NCBI GenBank assembly: GCA_001798265.1
Contig: MGRR01000073.1
Location: 2,698-13,507, forward strand
Source of the DNA: Deltaproteobacteria bacterium RIFCSPHIGHO2_12_FULL_43_9
GTDB taxonomy: Bacteria; Bdellovibrionota; O2-12-FULL-43-9
Length of the DNA: 10,810 nt
Reading direction: 5' to 3'
This document shows, piece by piece, positions 1 to 7,774 of this stretch. Position numbers and translations under genes: made by a program. The notes under the pieces are model-generated. The model saw only the letters and a program-made list of their open reading frames with translations. It searched no databases and was not told the origin of the DNA. The first letter of the stretch is position 1. Every line of letters begins with the position of its first letter.

Positions 1-1236
1 TTATGCCGTCTCGCACCTATTGTAATTTGGCCTGTGCTAGATCATCTTGGGGAAGTCAACACAGAAGGGTATTACTTAATCATCGCAAATATTCTCCGTT
101 ATTATGCTGATACAAATAGATCGGCTGAAAGTTATTTGGCTGTCGGAAAACAACTCATAAAATCTTTCAATGACCGCAATGAACAAGCCCTAGAGATTGA
201 AAAATACAGGTCGGTGCAGAGTTTTATTTCCCAGGTTGAGATCATTGCAAACAGAGAAATGGCCAGAATCAGAGCAGAGTATGAGAGGGAAATTCGCAAC
301 ATAAGAAATATCAATGACATTCTTAATAGCTACCTGGAAGAAATACATATTTCTATTAGCGAATACATGAACCTTCGAACATTTTTTGAAAATTATGGCG
401 ACAATCAAACCTCCATTTATTCATTCCTCTCTTCATCTATCGACAGAATTAATAGCTCGGATTTAGACCAGCTGAGAGACTTCAAATTTGAAACAACAAA
501 CATTCTTGAAAATGAAAATCAGTCTTGTGTCGATTTTAAGTTTAAAGCAGGCAGACTAAAGCTTATTTTAGCTTCAACACACGATCGTTTTCTTAGAAAG
601 ATTGCTCCTTATCACAACTTTATGGCTGAAAAAGGATTCCCCATTGTTGATGAAGTTTCTGAAACGAAAGATGCACTTTCAAAAATTCTTTACTATTCTC
701 AAAATCGTCAGAGTGATGTTTCGAAGAAATTAAAAAACTTAATTGATTTTATTAAGAAAAAAAGAGAAGTCCTTGTGCTTCAGGCTGCTGACCAAGAGAC
801 AAAGGAAGAACGCCTGCAAGCAACGCACGATTTAACCTCGGCGCGTTTTCTAGATACGATTACAGAATTACAGAAAGCCCTATTTGTTATTCCAGAATCA
901 ACTGAACCCTATGGGCTCCCGCTATTAATGAATCACTACATGCGACTTCAGAAAATTCTTCAATTCTGGAAGTTGTGTGAATCGGTAAAAGAGAACCCTG
1001 ATTCTTGGCAAATGAGGGGATGCAGTTTTCTTGAGCGTACCGTAATAGCTTCAAGGAGTAACCTCAACACCGTTGTTCCAAAAATGATTTACTTTGGCCT
1101 TAAATTTTTTGCTGAAACAAAGGGCGAAAGTACAAAATATTTGCGCGCTGAAATACAAAAAGATCTTGAAAGGGGCAACCTATATTCCGCAATTCTGGGA
1201 TATGACCTTCTAGTTTTAATTGGGAGTCAGGGATGA
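1..1236 (+). CDS. Helix-rich protein of unknown function, 5' end outside window
   Basis: The frame is open from base 1, so the start probably lies upstream; a GTG at 34 is the first visible alternative start. The 411 visible residues are mostly charged helical sequence, with a likely coiled coil around residues 55-110 (many E, R, K, I and L, including EYEREIRNIRNIND) and another Lys-rich helix around residues 235-265 (KKLKNLIDFIKKKREVL). I see no signal peptide or membrane segment in the visible part, and no catalytic motif. The stop overlaps the start of the next gene by 4 nt (ATGA), so the two are probably translationally coupled and functionally linked. I do not recognise the family. A cytoplasmic partner, chaperone or structural protein for the exported product downstream would fit, but that is inference from position only. 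Confidence 0.8.
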   Translation, partial: LCRLAPIVIWPVLDHLGEVNTEGYYLIIANILRYYADTNRSAESYLAVGKQLIKSFNDRNEQALEIEKYRSVQSFISQVEIIANREMARIRAEYEREIRNIRNINDILNSYLEEIHISISEYMNLRTFFENYGDNQTSIYSFLSSSIDRINSSDLDQLRDFKFETTNILENENQSCVDFKFKAGRLKLILASTHDRFLRKIAPYHNFMAEKGFPIVDEVSETKDALSKILYYSQNRQSDVSKKLKNLIDFIKKKREVLVLQAADQETKEERLQATHDLTSARFLDTITELQKALFVIPESTEPYGLPLLMNHYMRLQKILQFWKLCESVKENPDSWQMRGCSFLERTVIASRSNLNTVVPKMIYFGLKFFAETKGESTKYLRAEIQKDLERGNLYSAILGYDLLVLIGSQG

Positions 1237-3611
1237 AAAAATATTTTTTTCCACTTTTGTTCTCAATAACTTTGGCTTTTGCTTTCAATATCACTCTTAG
1301 TTTTGCTGCAAAAGATAAACCAACCTTGCTGAATGAAGATCTGGCTTTCTTCATCAATAATGACGAAGAAGGACCTGGTGGTGGAAACGGTGGTGATGGT
1401 GATGGCGATGGCGATGGCGATGGCGATGGTGATGGCGATGGCGAAAAAACAAAACCAGAGGATGAACCAAAACCAGTTCCAGACCCAACACCGGGGGCAG
1501 GTACCGGAACAGGAAATTCAGTTATACATGTGAATGAAGAAGGCGAGATAGAAATTTCAGCAATTGAGGAAACACCTGAAGGTACCAAATATTTTCAACT
1601 AAAAATAACACCCAAGAAAAATGAAGAACACCCAGAAATTAGGATGCAATACGGTACCATCTTTGATAACGATCGAGATCATTCCTCGTTCGAAGAACCA
1701 CGGGTAAATATTATTAAAAACGATTTCGAGACAAAAATTAATGCGGTTCCTATTCCTGACCATCCTCCAGCACCAAAACCAGAACCAAAGCCCACTCCTG
1801 CACCGATTGCTTCAGTTCCCGATCCCATACCATCACCTCCACCTACTCCAACCCCTCCAGCAATATCTGAACCTCGAAATGAAAACGACCCGGAACCTTA
1901 CCAATGGACTTTTAAAGAATTTGAGTTCGATAGATTTGATTTAGATGCGGGAGAAAACCACAAAGAGAGTTCTGATAAAGACAGCAATGTTATCACTGCT
2001 GGGGGCTTGATCGCTCAAATACCTCATCGTCTTCGCAGAAAAATGGCAGAGGCAAAAACTAAAATTGACGCGAATAAATCCGAAATTGATGAATTCAAAC
2101 GCCGTCTTAATGAAGCATTGAACGAAAAAAATTCAATCGATGATTTTGATCCAAATGTTGCAAATAACAGTGTCGGTCGTGACGATGGAACTTCAGATGC
2201 AATTAACCGACTCAAGAATGAAAAAGCAGAAATGATTAATAACCACAAAGAGGAACTTGACAAATTTAGAAACAATATTGAAAACATCAGGAACGTTGCG
2301 GATAAGGAGCTGAAAAAAAGAGGTTACGATCCGAAAAACATTAAACAATTTCCACCAAGTCCTCCGATTCTTGATCTTCCAAAAATCGAGTTTCCCATAC
2401 TTGCACCTACTTACCCCGCCTTTGATAAAACGCCACTCCTCTATCAGAATTGGGGGAATAATGTCTTGAGTGACCTCGACCAACTTGTCAACAATAAAGA
2501 TGTTCCCGGTTTTCTTGGTACGGTTTCTGCGTGGGCCGAAGTTAATAAAGCGATCTCGGATCTTTACACTGACAGAGCTGGGCTTTCTCCAATGGAGCTC
2601 AAGGCCTACCTAGATAACTTAAATAGGATTCAAGAATATATTAACAAGCATGTTGATCCAAACGGTTTTGTAATTGATTCCTTCATCCCAGCCGAATATA
2701 AAGCTGCAATTTCGGATTTGGAGGAAGTGGATGATCTTGGAAAAATACTTAGGTTTGCTTTCAATACTGCTGCAGCTAACGGAACCTTGGGGCCTGTAGT
2801 CCCTGGTACTACAGATCCTGAAGTTATTTCTCGAGCGGTAGATAAATTTCTCAAGTTGAGAAAAGCTGGAAATGATAGCGACAGCTTTTTTACACACTTG
2901 AAACTTTTTACTTACTATACTTCTTACAACCTTGGGAAACAATTCGAAACTTTGGGATCAATGGCTGGAATCGGTCTCGCTGAAAATATAACAATGCTGC
3001 TCTTAAATTTTGATAAAGATGGAAACGTACCAACTGGTGAAGATAAATTATCAGCGGTTTTTGATCTTGCCCTCACATATCTTACCGCGGGTGTTAAACC
3101 AACTATCAAATCTGCTGAATACGAATTAACTTATAACATTGCAATGATAGTTATTAATTCAGTGCAACAAAACGAAGAAAAAGCAGAAGAACTCGCAGCT
3201 TGTATTGGGGAAGATGTAACTACTCGACCAGGTCAACTTGTTAATGATGATCCCTCATATAACAATTTTCCCGTTGGTCCATGGAGTAAACATGCTTCCG
3301 TGCATCAAATGACCCCTATTCAAAAAATGCCTGCCACCCACTACTCCCATACAAGTGAAGGGAAGGTGCATTCTTATGTATTTTATGGAGATCCATCAAG
3401 AGAAATTGCAGAGGAGATGAGAAAACACTTCAATTTAGGCACTAATGACCCAATTTATGTTAGGGAGGTTACTATTCCTCCTAACATAGTAGAGATACGA
3501 ATTGGCCAAAACGCTGCGGGATTCTTTTTAGAGAAAGATGGACACATTATGATCGAAATTTTAGATAACCATAATCACGTTGATTGGGGTGAAACTAGAA
3601 AACTCGATTAA
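1233..3611 (+). CDS. Large exported mosaic protein: Gly-Asp repeat, Pro-rich linkers, coiled coil, unknown C-terminal domain
   Basis: The 792-residue product starts at an ATG inside the stop of the previous gene, with GGGAG at 1222-1226 as ribosome binding site. Residues 1-25 form a Sec-type signal peptide (MKK, hydrophobic core, cleavage near FAA). Residues 54-70 are eight Gly-Asp pairs. Proline-rich linkers follow at about 75-90 and 172-215 (APKPEPKPTPAP, PSPPPTPTPP). Residues about 266-365 are a charged coiled coil. Residues about 380-650 are a mixed helical region. The last roughly 130 residues are compact and rich in His and aromatics (HSYVFYGDPSREIAEEM, then IPPNIVEIRIG and GHIMIEI), looking like an alpha/beta domain. 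The order signal, flexible stalk, rod, terminal domain resembles secreted surface or effector proteins. I recognise no named family; a toxin-like C-terminal domain is possible but unproven. Confidence 0.85.
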   Translation: MKKYFFPLLFSITLAFAFNITLSFAAKDKPTLLNEDLAFFINNDEEGPGGGNGGDGDGDGDGDGDGDGDGEKTKPEDEPKPVPDPTPGAGTGTGNSVIHVNEEGEIEISAIEETPEGTKYFQLKITPKKNEEHPEIRMQYGTIFDNDRDHSSFEEPRVNIIKNDFETKINAVPIPDHPPAPKPEPKPTPAPIASVPDPIPSPPPTPTPPAISEPRNENDPEPYQWTFKEFEFDRFDLDAGENHKESSDKDSNVITAGGLIAQIPHRLRRKMAEAKTKIDANKSEIDEFKRRLNEALNEKNSIDDFDPNVANNSVGRDDGTSDAINRLKNEKAEMINNHKEELDKFRNNIENIRNVADKELKKRGYDPKNIKQFPPSPPILDLPKIEFPILAPTYPAFDKTPLLYQNWGNNVLSDLDQLVNNKDVPGFLGTVSAWAEVNKAISDLYTDRAGLSPMELKAYLDNLNRIQEYINKHVDPNGFVIDSFIPAEYKAAISDLEEVDDLGKILRFAFNTAAANGTLGPVVPGTTDPEVISRAVDKFLKLRKAGNDSDSFFTHLKLFTYYTSYNLGKQFETLGSMAGIGLAENITMLLLNFDKDGNVPTGEDKLSAVFDLALTYLTAGVKPTIKSAEYELTYNIAMIVINSVQQNEEKAEELAACIGEDVTTRPGQLVNDDPSYNNFPVGPWSKHASVHQMTPIQKMPATHYSHTSEGKVHSYVFYGDPSREIAEEMRKHFNLGTNDPIYVREVTIPPNIVEIRIGQNAAGFFLEKDGHIMIEILDNHNHVDWGETRKLD
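1392..1442 (+). repeat. In-frame hexanucleotide tandem repeat (GGYGAT)x8
   Basis: Eight consecutive GGT/GGC-GAT units plus a final GGC encode residues 54-70 (Gly-Asp) of the exported mosaic protein. Copies differ only in T/C at the third base of Gly. The unit is six bases, so slippage would change linker length by two residues without breaking the frame. The Asp-rich peptide could bind calcium or act as a flexible acidic spacer; both are inference. Confidence 0.95.
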
Positions 3612-3739
3612 TTTACTTATTGTTTTGCATGAAGGCACAGGCCTAACGCATTAAAATGGGGAATTCCGAAAAATCCCACCTTTTGATAAGCTCATATGTA
3701 CTCGTATGCATCATGCCTTGTTTTCTGAAAGTATTTCAA

Positions 3740-3764
3740 GGGGTTGCAGGTTTCCTGTCGCCCC
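3740..3764 (+). terminator. Possible terminator hairpin after the mosaic-protein gene
   Basis: GGGG-TTG-CAGG is followed by a TTT loop and CCTG-TCG-CCCC, giving eight Watson-Crick pairs, two G-U pairs and one internal mismatch. A run of six T lies at 3775-3780, about ten bases after the stem, which is too far for a textbook intrinsic terminator. It is 128 nt past the stop at 3611. Confidence 0.3.
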
Positions 3765-4080
3765 GACCAATCAATTTTTTCCCAACATCGAACAACTAAA
3801 AACAAGAAAGATATTAAATACTGCTGCAGACTAGTAGACGCCCTACTGACCGGCTAATTTTGGATTTGGGAAGAGCAGGCAAAGAATGTGGGTAATATTT
3901 TCTAGCAGGCGGGTAACTGATTCAATCTCAAGCTTTTATCATATGTTAGCAATAGTTTAATATATTCTGTTTACAGGAAATAATTTCACAAAAAAATCTC
4001 AATTTTGAAAATTTGCCCCTATTTAATCGATTTTACTTACACTTTTGAAAGACAATTATTACCCATAGGCTCTATTTATA

Positions 4081-4097
4081 TTGGCATCCTAATTGCT
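4081..4097 (+). promoter_or_regulatory. Sigma-54 (-24/-12) promoter of the M64 peptidase gene
   Basis: TTGGCATCCTAATTGCT has the sigma-54 layout: GG and GC elements separated by exactly 10 bases (GG 4083-4084, GC 4095-4096), with TTGC intact. The -24 half departs from the consensus TTGGCACG at two bases (CG to TC). Predicted transcription start is near 4109, giving a leader of about 30 nt that includes GGAGAG at 4130-4135 as ribosome binding site. The core is nearly the same as that at 7775-7791 upstream of the dockerin gene, which strengthens the call. RpoN promoters need an enhancer-binding ATPase; none is encoded in the window. Confidence 0.7.
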
Positions 4098-4108
4098 CTG
4101 CAGCAGAG
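4096..4108. repeat. Perfect short inverted repeat at the predicted transcription start
   Basis: CTCTGC-A-GCAGAG is a perfect 6-bp inverted repeat overlapping the -12 element and reaching the predicted +1 of the peptidase promoter. It could be an operator or chance; the dockerin promoter shares only the left half (CTCT). Confidence 0.3.
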
Positions 4109-4138
4109 AGGATCAAAAATTCCCTCTTTGGAGAGCCC

Positions 4139-6373
4139 ATGAAGTCAAAGATTCTACTTTTTGTATTGAGCATCGCATTTTTTTCGGGTTCAGCATTTGC
4201 ATTGCCCCAGAAGTGGCAACTAACCTTTGATTTATCACAGGGGCAGATCATTTTGATTGATGCTGTTGTTGTAGAAGGGTATCCAAAACCTGCTTCAAGT
4301 GATCTCTCAAATCTCTTCTATGATAATCAGGGGGTAACCCGGCAGGCAGAGATGCTTCCATACAGGATATTGGATAATCAGTTTCAGGAAATTATCCGTG
4401 GAGAGTTTCCTGACACCGACATCAGGTATAGTTGCGGACCAAATATTCATAATAAAGAGCCGTTGGGGGGTGAAATCACAATCCGGCCGCTCGATCTTGC
4501 TTTTTTAGAAGTCCCATACAGCATCAATAGCCAATGGATAGAGGTAATACGCGGTGGATATATTTACACAATTGATATTCTTGCTTTTCAGGGGGTGTAC
4601 GCATCGAGTGTAACAACCCCTGCTGTAATGATTGGTTCTCCTCAATTACTAATTTATAATGGCCCCTCTTCCCAAAAGATCGACGTAGTAATTATAGGCG
4701 ATGGATGGGGAAATCTGCCTTCCGGGCACCCGGATTCGCTGGATAATTATAGAAGCCTCGTTGCTGGAATCACGCCACTTATCTTTATGTCCGGCTGGTT
4801 TAGCAACCATGCCAATAAGTTTAATGTGTGGAGGATTGATGTTGATGGTTCTTTTGGCGCTTCTCCATATTCAATGTGGCCTTCCAGAATAAATGATTTA
4901 TACGCAATTGCGGGAATGGTGCCGTTTGATCAGATAATGTTAATTGTAAAGGATTCTGGTTCTCTATCTCCACGTCCAAGACCAAGGGCAAATAATCTGG
5001 ATCTCTTTACAATGTGGGATGGTAGCCCCGATTTTTATCCAATAATCACAAACGTTACACAACATGAATTCGGGCATACGTTGGGACAAATGGCTGATGA
5101 ATATGGCCCTTTTGGTGCTCCCTATCCTGTTTATTATCCCGCAGGACCCGTGCGCGCCGCGGGGAATGACGTTATATGGGGAAATTTAACCGTCTGGGGA
5201 AGGGTTGGTGATCTCTCGACTCTGCAACAAAAAAGGCCATTTTGGGGAAGAATTTTAGGCAACAATGCGATTTTAGACAGGCCTATTCAACAACAGTATC
5301 TACATCATTGGTATTGGGATGTGGGCTCATTTGAAGGTGGTGCGTCAGCAGATCTGGATATCTGGCATTCAAGCCCTACAGGCGCAATGTGTTGTAGCGG
5401 TGCCCCGTGGAATTCGGTTCCGTATAATGAGATGACCAAGCATACAGCCAGGTTTGTCCCGCTGGATCAACCTCTTACAGGTGGTGTTACATTAATATCT
5501 CCGTTATCAGGAACCCAGATCTCGGGAGATAGAATGACATTCCGATGGCAGGCAGTCCCCGGGGCAAAGGATTATCATCTTGTAATCAGGCGCTATCTAA
5601 CAGGAGAAACCTTTCTCTCAATTCCAACACACGCAACCGAGATTGAGATTTATACTGCCAGCCTGATCAGGGGAGAACCTCACACCTGGACAGTCATCGC
5701 GGCAAACAACAACAGTGAAACACCTTTGAGTAATTGGCGCGTATTCCCCTTTGTTCCAAACCAACCGTATCACTCGGCTTGTGGAGATCTGGATAGGGAC
5801 GGGATATTGACGTTAAACGATGTTGATATTGTCAGTGCGGTTTTATATCAGGGGGCATGGGCGCAGGATTTCATGTGCATCTCCGGTGACGTTGATAGCG
5901 ATGCTGCGCTTCTCCACACCAAGGATTTTCCAAATAACTTTGGTGATATGGAAATAATCAGATATTGGGCCCTGTGCAATCCTACACAGAATCCCCAAGG
6001 TTGTGGAACTGCGTCGGGACATCCTTCCGGACACATCCCCTCGCTACCTACATGCACAACACTTCCCGGAACTTACGTAGCAAACTGCAGTGGGCGAACA
6101 TTTAAATGTGGCGATTATAACAATGATAACCTGGTAAATATTATTGACGCTTTTGAAATAGCGCGAAATGCCTCGGGCTTAACATCGATTAGCCCTTTTG
6201 ATCCAAATGCTTTTAAAAAATGCGCGGCCGCCAATCCTTCAGGCAATCAAACCATCGATATCCTAGATTCTCTGCTGGTTGCCAGATCGGCGGTTGGTTT
6301 GGATTCGGAGTTGACCTGTCCGGTGCTGAGTCCAGAACCAGGCGGAGCACTGCCAGCCTGGTGCACTCAATAA
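4139..6373 (+). CDS. Secreted M64-family metallopeptidase with fibronectin-like and dockerin-type modules
   Basis: The 744-residue product has a signal peptide at residues 1-21 (cleavage after SAFA). Residues about 22-180 form a beta-rich N-terminal region. The peptidase domain runs from about 180 (VVIIGDGW, 183-190) to about 445 and contains HEFGHTLGQMADEY at 309-322. That is the M64 (IgA peptidase-like) signature: His309 and His313 bind zinc, Glu310 is the catalytic base, and Asp320 is a likely third ligand by family analogy. Residues about 448-540 look like a fibronectin type III domain. Two dockerin-type pairs follow: 548-610 (CGDLDRDGILTLNDVDIV) and 656-721 (CGDYNNDNLVNIIDAFEIAR, then a degenerate second half). 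These probably bind calcium. The start is supported by GGAGAG and the sigma-54 promoter upstream. The natural substrate is unknown; IgA cleavage should not be assumed. Confidence 0.93.
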   Translation: MKSKILLFVLSIAFFSGSAFALPQKWQLTFDLSQGQIILIDAVVVEGYPKPASSDLSNLFYDNQGVTRQAEMLPYRILDNQFQEIIRGEFPDTDIRYSCGPNIHNKEPLGGEITIRPLDLAFLEVPYSINSQWIEVIRGGYIYTIDILAFQGVYASSVTTPAVMIGSPQLLIYNGPSSQKIDVVIIGDGWGNLPSGHPDSLDNYRSLVAGITPLIFMSGWFSNHANKFNVWRIDVDGSFGASPYSMWPSRINDLYAIAGMVPFDQIMLIVKDSGSLSPRPRPRANNLDLFTMWDGSPDFYPIITNVTQHEFGHTLGQMADEYGPFGAPYPVYYPAGPVRAAGNDVIWGNLTVWGRVGDLSTLQQKRPFWGRILGNNAILDRPIQQQYLHHWYWDVGSFEGGASADLDIWHSSPTGAMCCSGAPWNSVPYNEMTKHTARFVPLDQPLTGGVTLISPLSGTQISGDRMTFRWQAVPGAKDYHLVIRRYLTGETFLSIPTHATEIEIYTASLIRGEPHTWTVIAANNNSETPLSNWRVFPFVPNQPYHSACGDLDRDGILTLNDVDIVSAVLYQGAWAQDFMCISGDVDSDAALLHTKDFPNNFGDMEIIRYWALCNPTQNPQGCGTASGHPSGHIPSLPTCTTLPGTYVANCSGRTFKCGDYNNDNLVNIIDAFEIARNASGLTSISPFDPNAFKKCAAANPSGNQTIDILDSLLVARSAVGLDSELTCPVLSPEPGGALPAWCTQ

Positions 6374-6374
6374 A
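6344..6374 (+). repeat. 31-nt direct repeat, copy 1 (3' end of the peptidase gene)
   Basis: This segment runs from GGAGCA to CAATAAA and encodes the last nine residues (GALPAWCTQ) and stop of the M64 protein. It matches 7943-7973 at 30 of 31 positions. The only difference, C to T at 6350/7949, is synonymous (CTG/TTG, Leu). Confidence 0.95.
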
Positions 6375-6417
6375 GCTTGTTAGTCGTTGTGTGAATAGAG
6401 AAAGGAAGAGGTTTGCC

Positions 6418-6894
6418 ATGAAAAGTATCTCGCTTTTGGTCCATATATTTTTTCTACTTTTAACTCCCCTCTTTGTTGGAGCCGAAATTGCTGAGCTAAG
6501 TGCCAGCATTAGCATTGAGGTTTGCTCTTCACAGGAAAATTGTCGGGATGAAGAGCTAATGCCGCGGCAAAACATTGCGATAGAACTTGAGGAAATATGG
6601 GGAATGGAAGGTACCTTTACCGGTAGTTGGAGCAAGATTGTTGAGAAAGGTGCTTTTTCGTTCAAGGGGAATATATCTGTTACTAAGTCTGTCTACCGGG
6701 AGGGAATGCAAGATCCGGTCACATATTTTGTTACTGGCTGGTTTAAGGATGGGACTGTTGTTCGTAGCACGACCCAACGCCTTGGTGATTTAAGTAATCT
6801 TGTGGATCAGTCCACAACTGGAAGTTCCGTCTTGATAGAAGGCTCCTCCTATACCCCGACGTTGACGGTTAGTAAGAAAATTTCTGAGAAGTAA
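6418..6894 (+). CDS. Small exported beta-rich protein of unknown function
   Basis: The start is the ATG at 6418, preceded by AGGAAGAGG at 6403-6411 with 6-base spacing; the frame is open further upstream, but that part lies inside the peptidase gene. The 158-residue product begins with a clear signal peptide (residues 1-22, hydrophobic core, VGA cleavage). The mature part has a Cys36-x5-Cys42 pair and alternating hydrophobic/polar stretches (GAFSFKGNISVTKSVY, YFVTGWFKDGTVV) typical of a beta sandwich. The gene begins 44 nt after the peptidase stop on the same strand, so it is probably on the same transcript. A role as accessory, chaperone or inhibitor of the peptidase is possible but rests only on position. 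I recognise no family. Confidence 0.8.
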   Translation: MKSISLLVHIFFLLLTPLFVGAEIAELSASISIEVCSSQENCRDEELMPRQNIAIELEEIWGMEGTFTGSWSKIVEKGAFSFKGNISVTKSVYREGMQDPVTYFVTGWFKDGTVVRSTTQRLGDLSNLVDQSTTGSSVLIEGSSYTPTLTVSKKISEK

Positions 6895-6895
6895 T

Positions 6896-6926
6896 CGTAG
6901 AAAAGGGGTCAGACCCCTTTTCTACG
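6896..6926. terminator. Perfect 15-bp palindrome between convergent genes, probable bidirectional terminator
   Basis: CGTAGAAAAGGGGTC and its exact reverse complement GACCCCTTTTCTACG flank a single A. Each orientation yields a strong hairpin with a T-rich descending arm. It sits in the 33-nt gap between the ends of two convergent genes (6894 and 6928), as expected of a shared terminator. The core GGGGTCAGACCCC also resembles dispersed palindromic repeats in many proteobacterial genomes, so it may be a repeat element serving as terminator. Confidence 0.8.
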
Positions 6927-6927
6927 G

Positions 6928-7719
6928 TTAGAAATTACGGCACATGATGAATTCACCTGGGCTGCCGGAATTGTACCAACAACTGAACATGGCAGCTGGG
7001 GTTACGGTGCCCTGATCCATCAGCGTAAATCCCAGAGAATTATCAACGCAATTTTCTAATGAATCAGTCCATCTGTCGCAGTCTTTATCAGAGACAAAAC
7101 CACCGGACGGGTTAATTCCTGTAATTTGCGTGGGACTTAACCCACCACCGAAACAGTCCCCAGCGCCAAAGGAACCTGACATCCCCAATGCGCTACAACC
7201 GTTTCCGGATCCGAGATTTGGTATGAATGGTGGCCATGTAGCAGCTGGTTGGCAGAGCGTATAAGGCTGGCCCGGGATATATCCGCATGGGTTACAATAA
7301 GTTCTATTGAAATCAGCGGCGGTGAATCCAAACTGACTCAAACAGCCCCAAAATTGTGCTTTTTCATAATCCGTTGGCCCACCGCTGGCAAAATCAAGGC
7401 ATAGAAGGGTTTCATCAATACAACCAATGGTTGTCAAGCCGACAACGTATTGCGCGATCTTTAATGCGTCCAGCATGCTGACTCGATAATCAGCATTTAC
7501 ATCGGCATCGCGACATATCGCTGTTGCTTCCTGGACGGTGAACACCGCAGTCGGTACTGGCGTACCAAGCATAGAGAGGCCCGCGGAATGTCTTGCGACC
7601 ATATAAGCATCCAGAACGTTAATGAATTGATTTTGATCCGCGTCGCCACAGAACGAGCGTGCGGATGACGGTGATAAAGAAAAAATGAGAATCAGAACAA
7701 ACAATAATTGTCGATACAC
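6928..7719 (-). CDS. Secreted Cys-rich protein with N-terminal dockerin-type repeat pair
   Basis: The start is GTG at 7719, with AAGGAG about 6 bases upstream. The 263-residue product has a signal peptide at residues 1-20. Directly after it come two dockerin-type calcium-binding repeats: 24-48 (CGDADQNQFINVLDAYMVARHSAGL pattern, Asp26, Asp28 and Asn30 as loop ligands) and 69-95 (CRDADVNADYRVSMLDALKIA). The remainder is rich in Cys, Gly, Pro and aromatics, with a short Asp/Cys segment around 219-232 (DKDCDRWTDSLENC). The dockerin pair resembles the C-terminal modules of the M64 peptidase, but here it is N-terminal. No cohesin, sortase motif or membrane anchor is seen. A structural or surface role with disulfide bonding is likely; an exact function cannot be assigned. 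The promoter is a near-perfect sigma-54 site, suggesting stimulus-dependent expression. Confidence 0.88.
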   Translation of the reverse strand: MYRQLLFVLILIFSLSPSSARSFCGDADQNQFINVLDAYMVARHSAGLSMLGTPVPTAVFTVQEATAICRDADVNADYRVSMLDALKIAQYVVGLTTIGCIDETLLCLDFASGGPTDYEKAQFWGCLSQFGFTAADFNRTYCNPCGYIPGQPYTLCQPAATWPPFIPNLGSGNGCSALGMSGSFGAGDCFGGGLSPTQITGINPSGGFVSDKDCDRWTDSLENCVDNSLGFTLMDQGTVTPAAMFSCWYNSGSPGEFIMCRNF

Positions 7720-7774
7720 ACTGGACTCCTTTTCATGAAAACCCTAAAAATAAAACACAGGCATGAGAGTGTAG

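Larger units (their letters stand above)
3612..4138. other. 527-nt gene-free stretch between two plus-strand transcription units
   Basis: I find no convincing reading frame, tRNA or rRNA here. The stretch is A+T rich. It holds a weak hairpin at 3740-3764 and, at its right end, a -24/-12 type promoter followed by the leader of the peptidase gene. Short half-site-like sequences exist (TTTACAG near 3970; GAAAT-A-ATTTC at 3977-3987) that could be activator sites, but the sequence alone does not prove this. Confidence 0.7.

Noticed and set aside
1389..1445. CRISPR-like short tandem repeat
   Set aside because: The units are six bases long without spacers and lie in frame within a coding sequence.
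1100..1588. Minus-strand ORF of 162 residues with a Ser-Pro repeat
   Set aside because: It is the antisense of the Gly-Asp repeat and proline-rich linker of the exported protein; it has no ribosome binding site and spans the boundary of two well supported plus-strand genes.
2024..3109. Several minus-strand ORFs of 60-107 residues
   Set aside because: They are shadows of the 792-residue gene, low in recognisable protein character and without ribosome binding sites.
6220..6417. Upstream extension of the small exported protein gene to an ATG at 6220
   Set aside because: This part overlaps the dockerin-coding end of the peptidase in another frame, whereas the ATG at 6418 has a strong ribosome binding site and begins a signal peptide.
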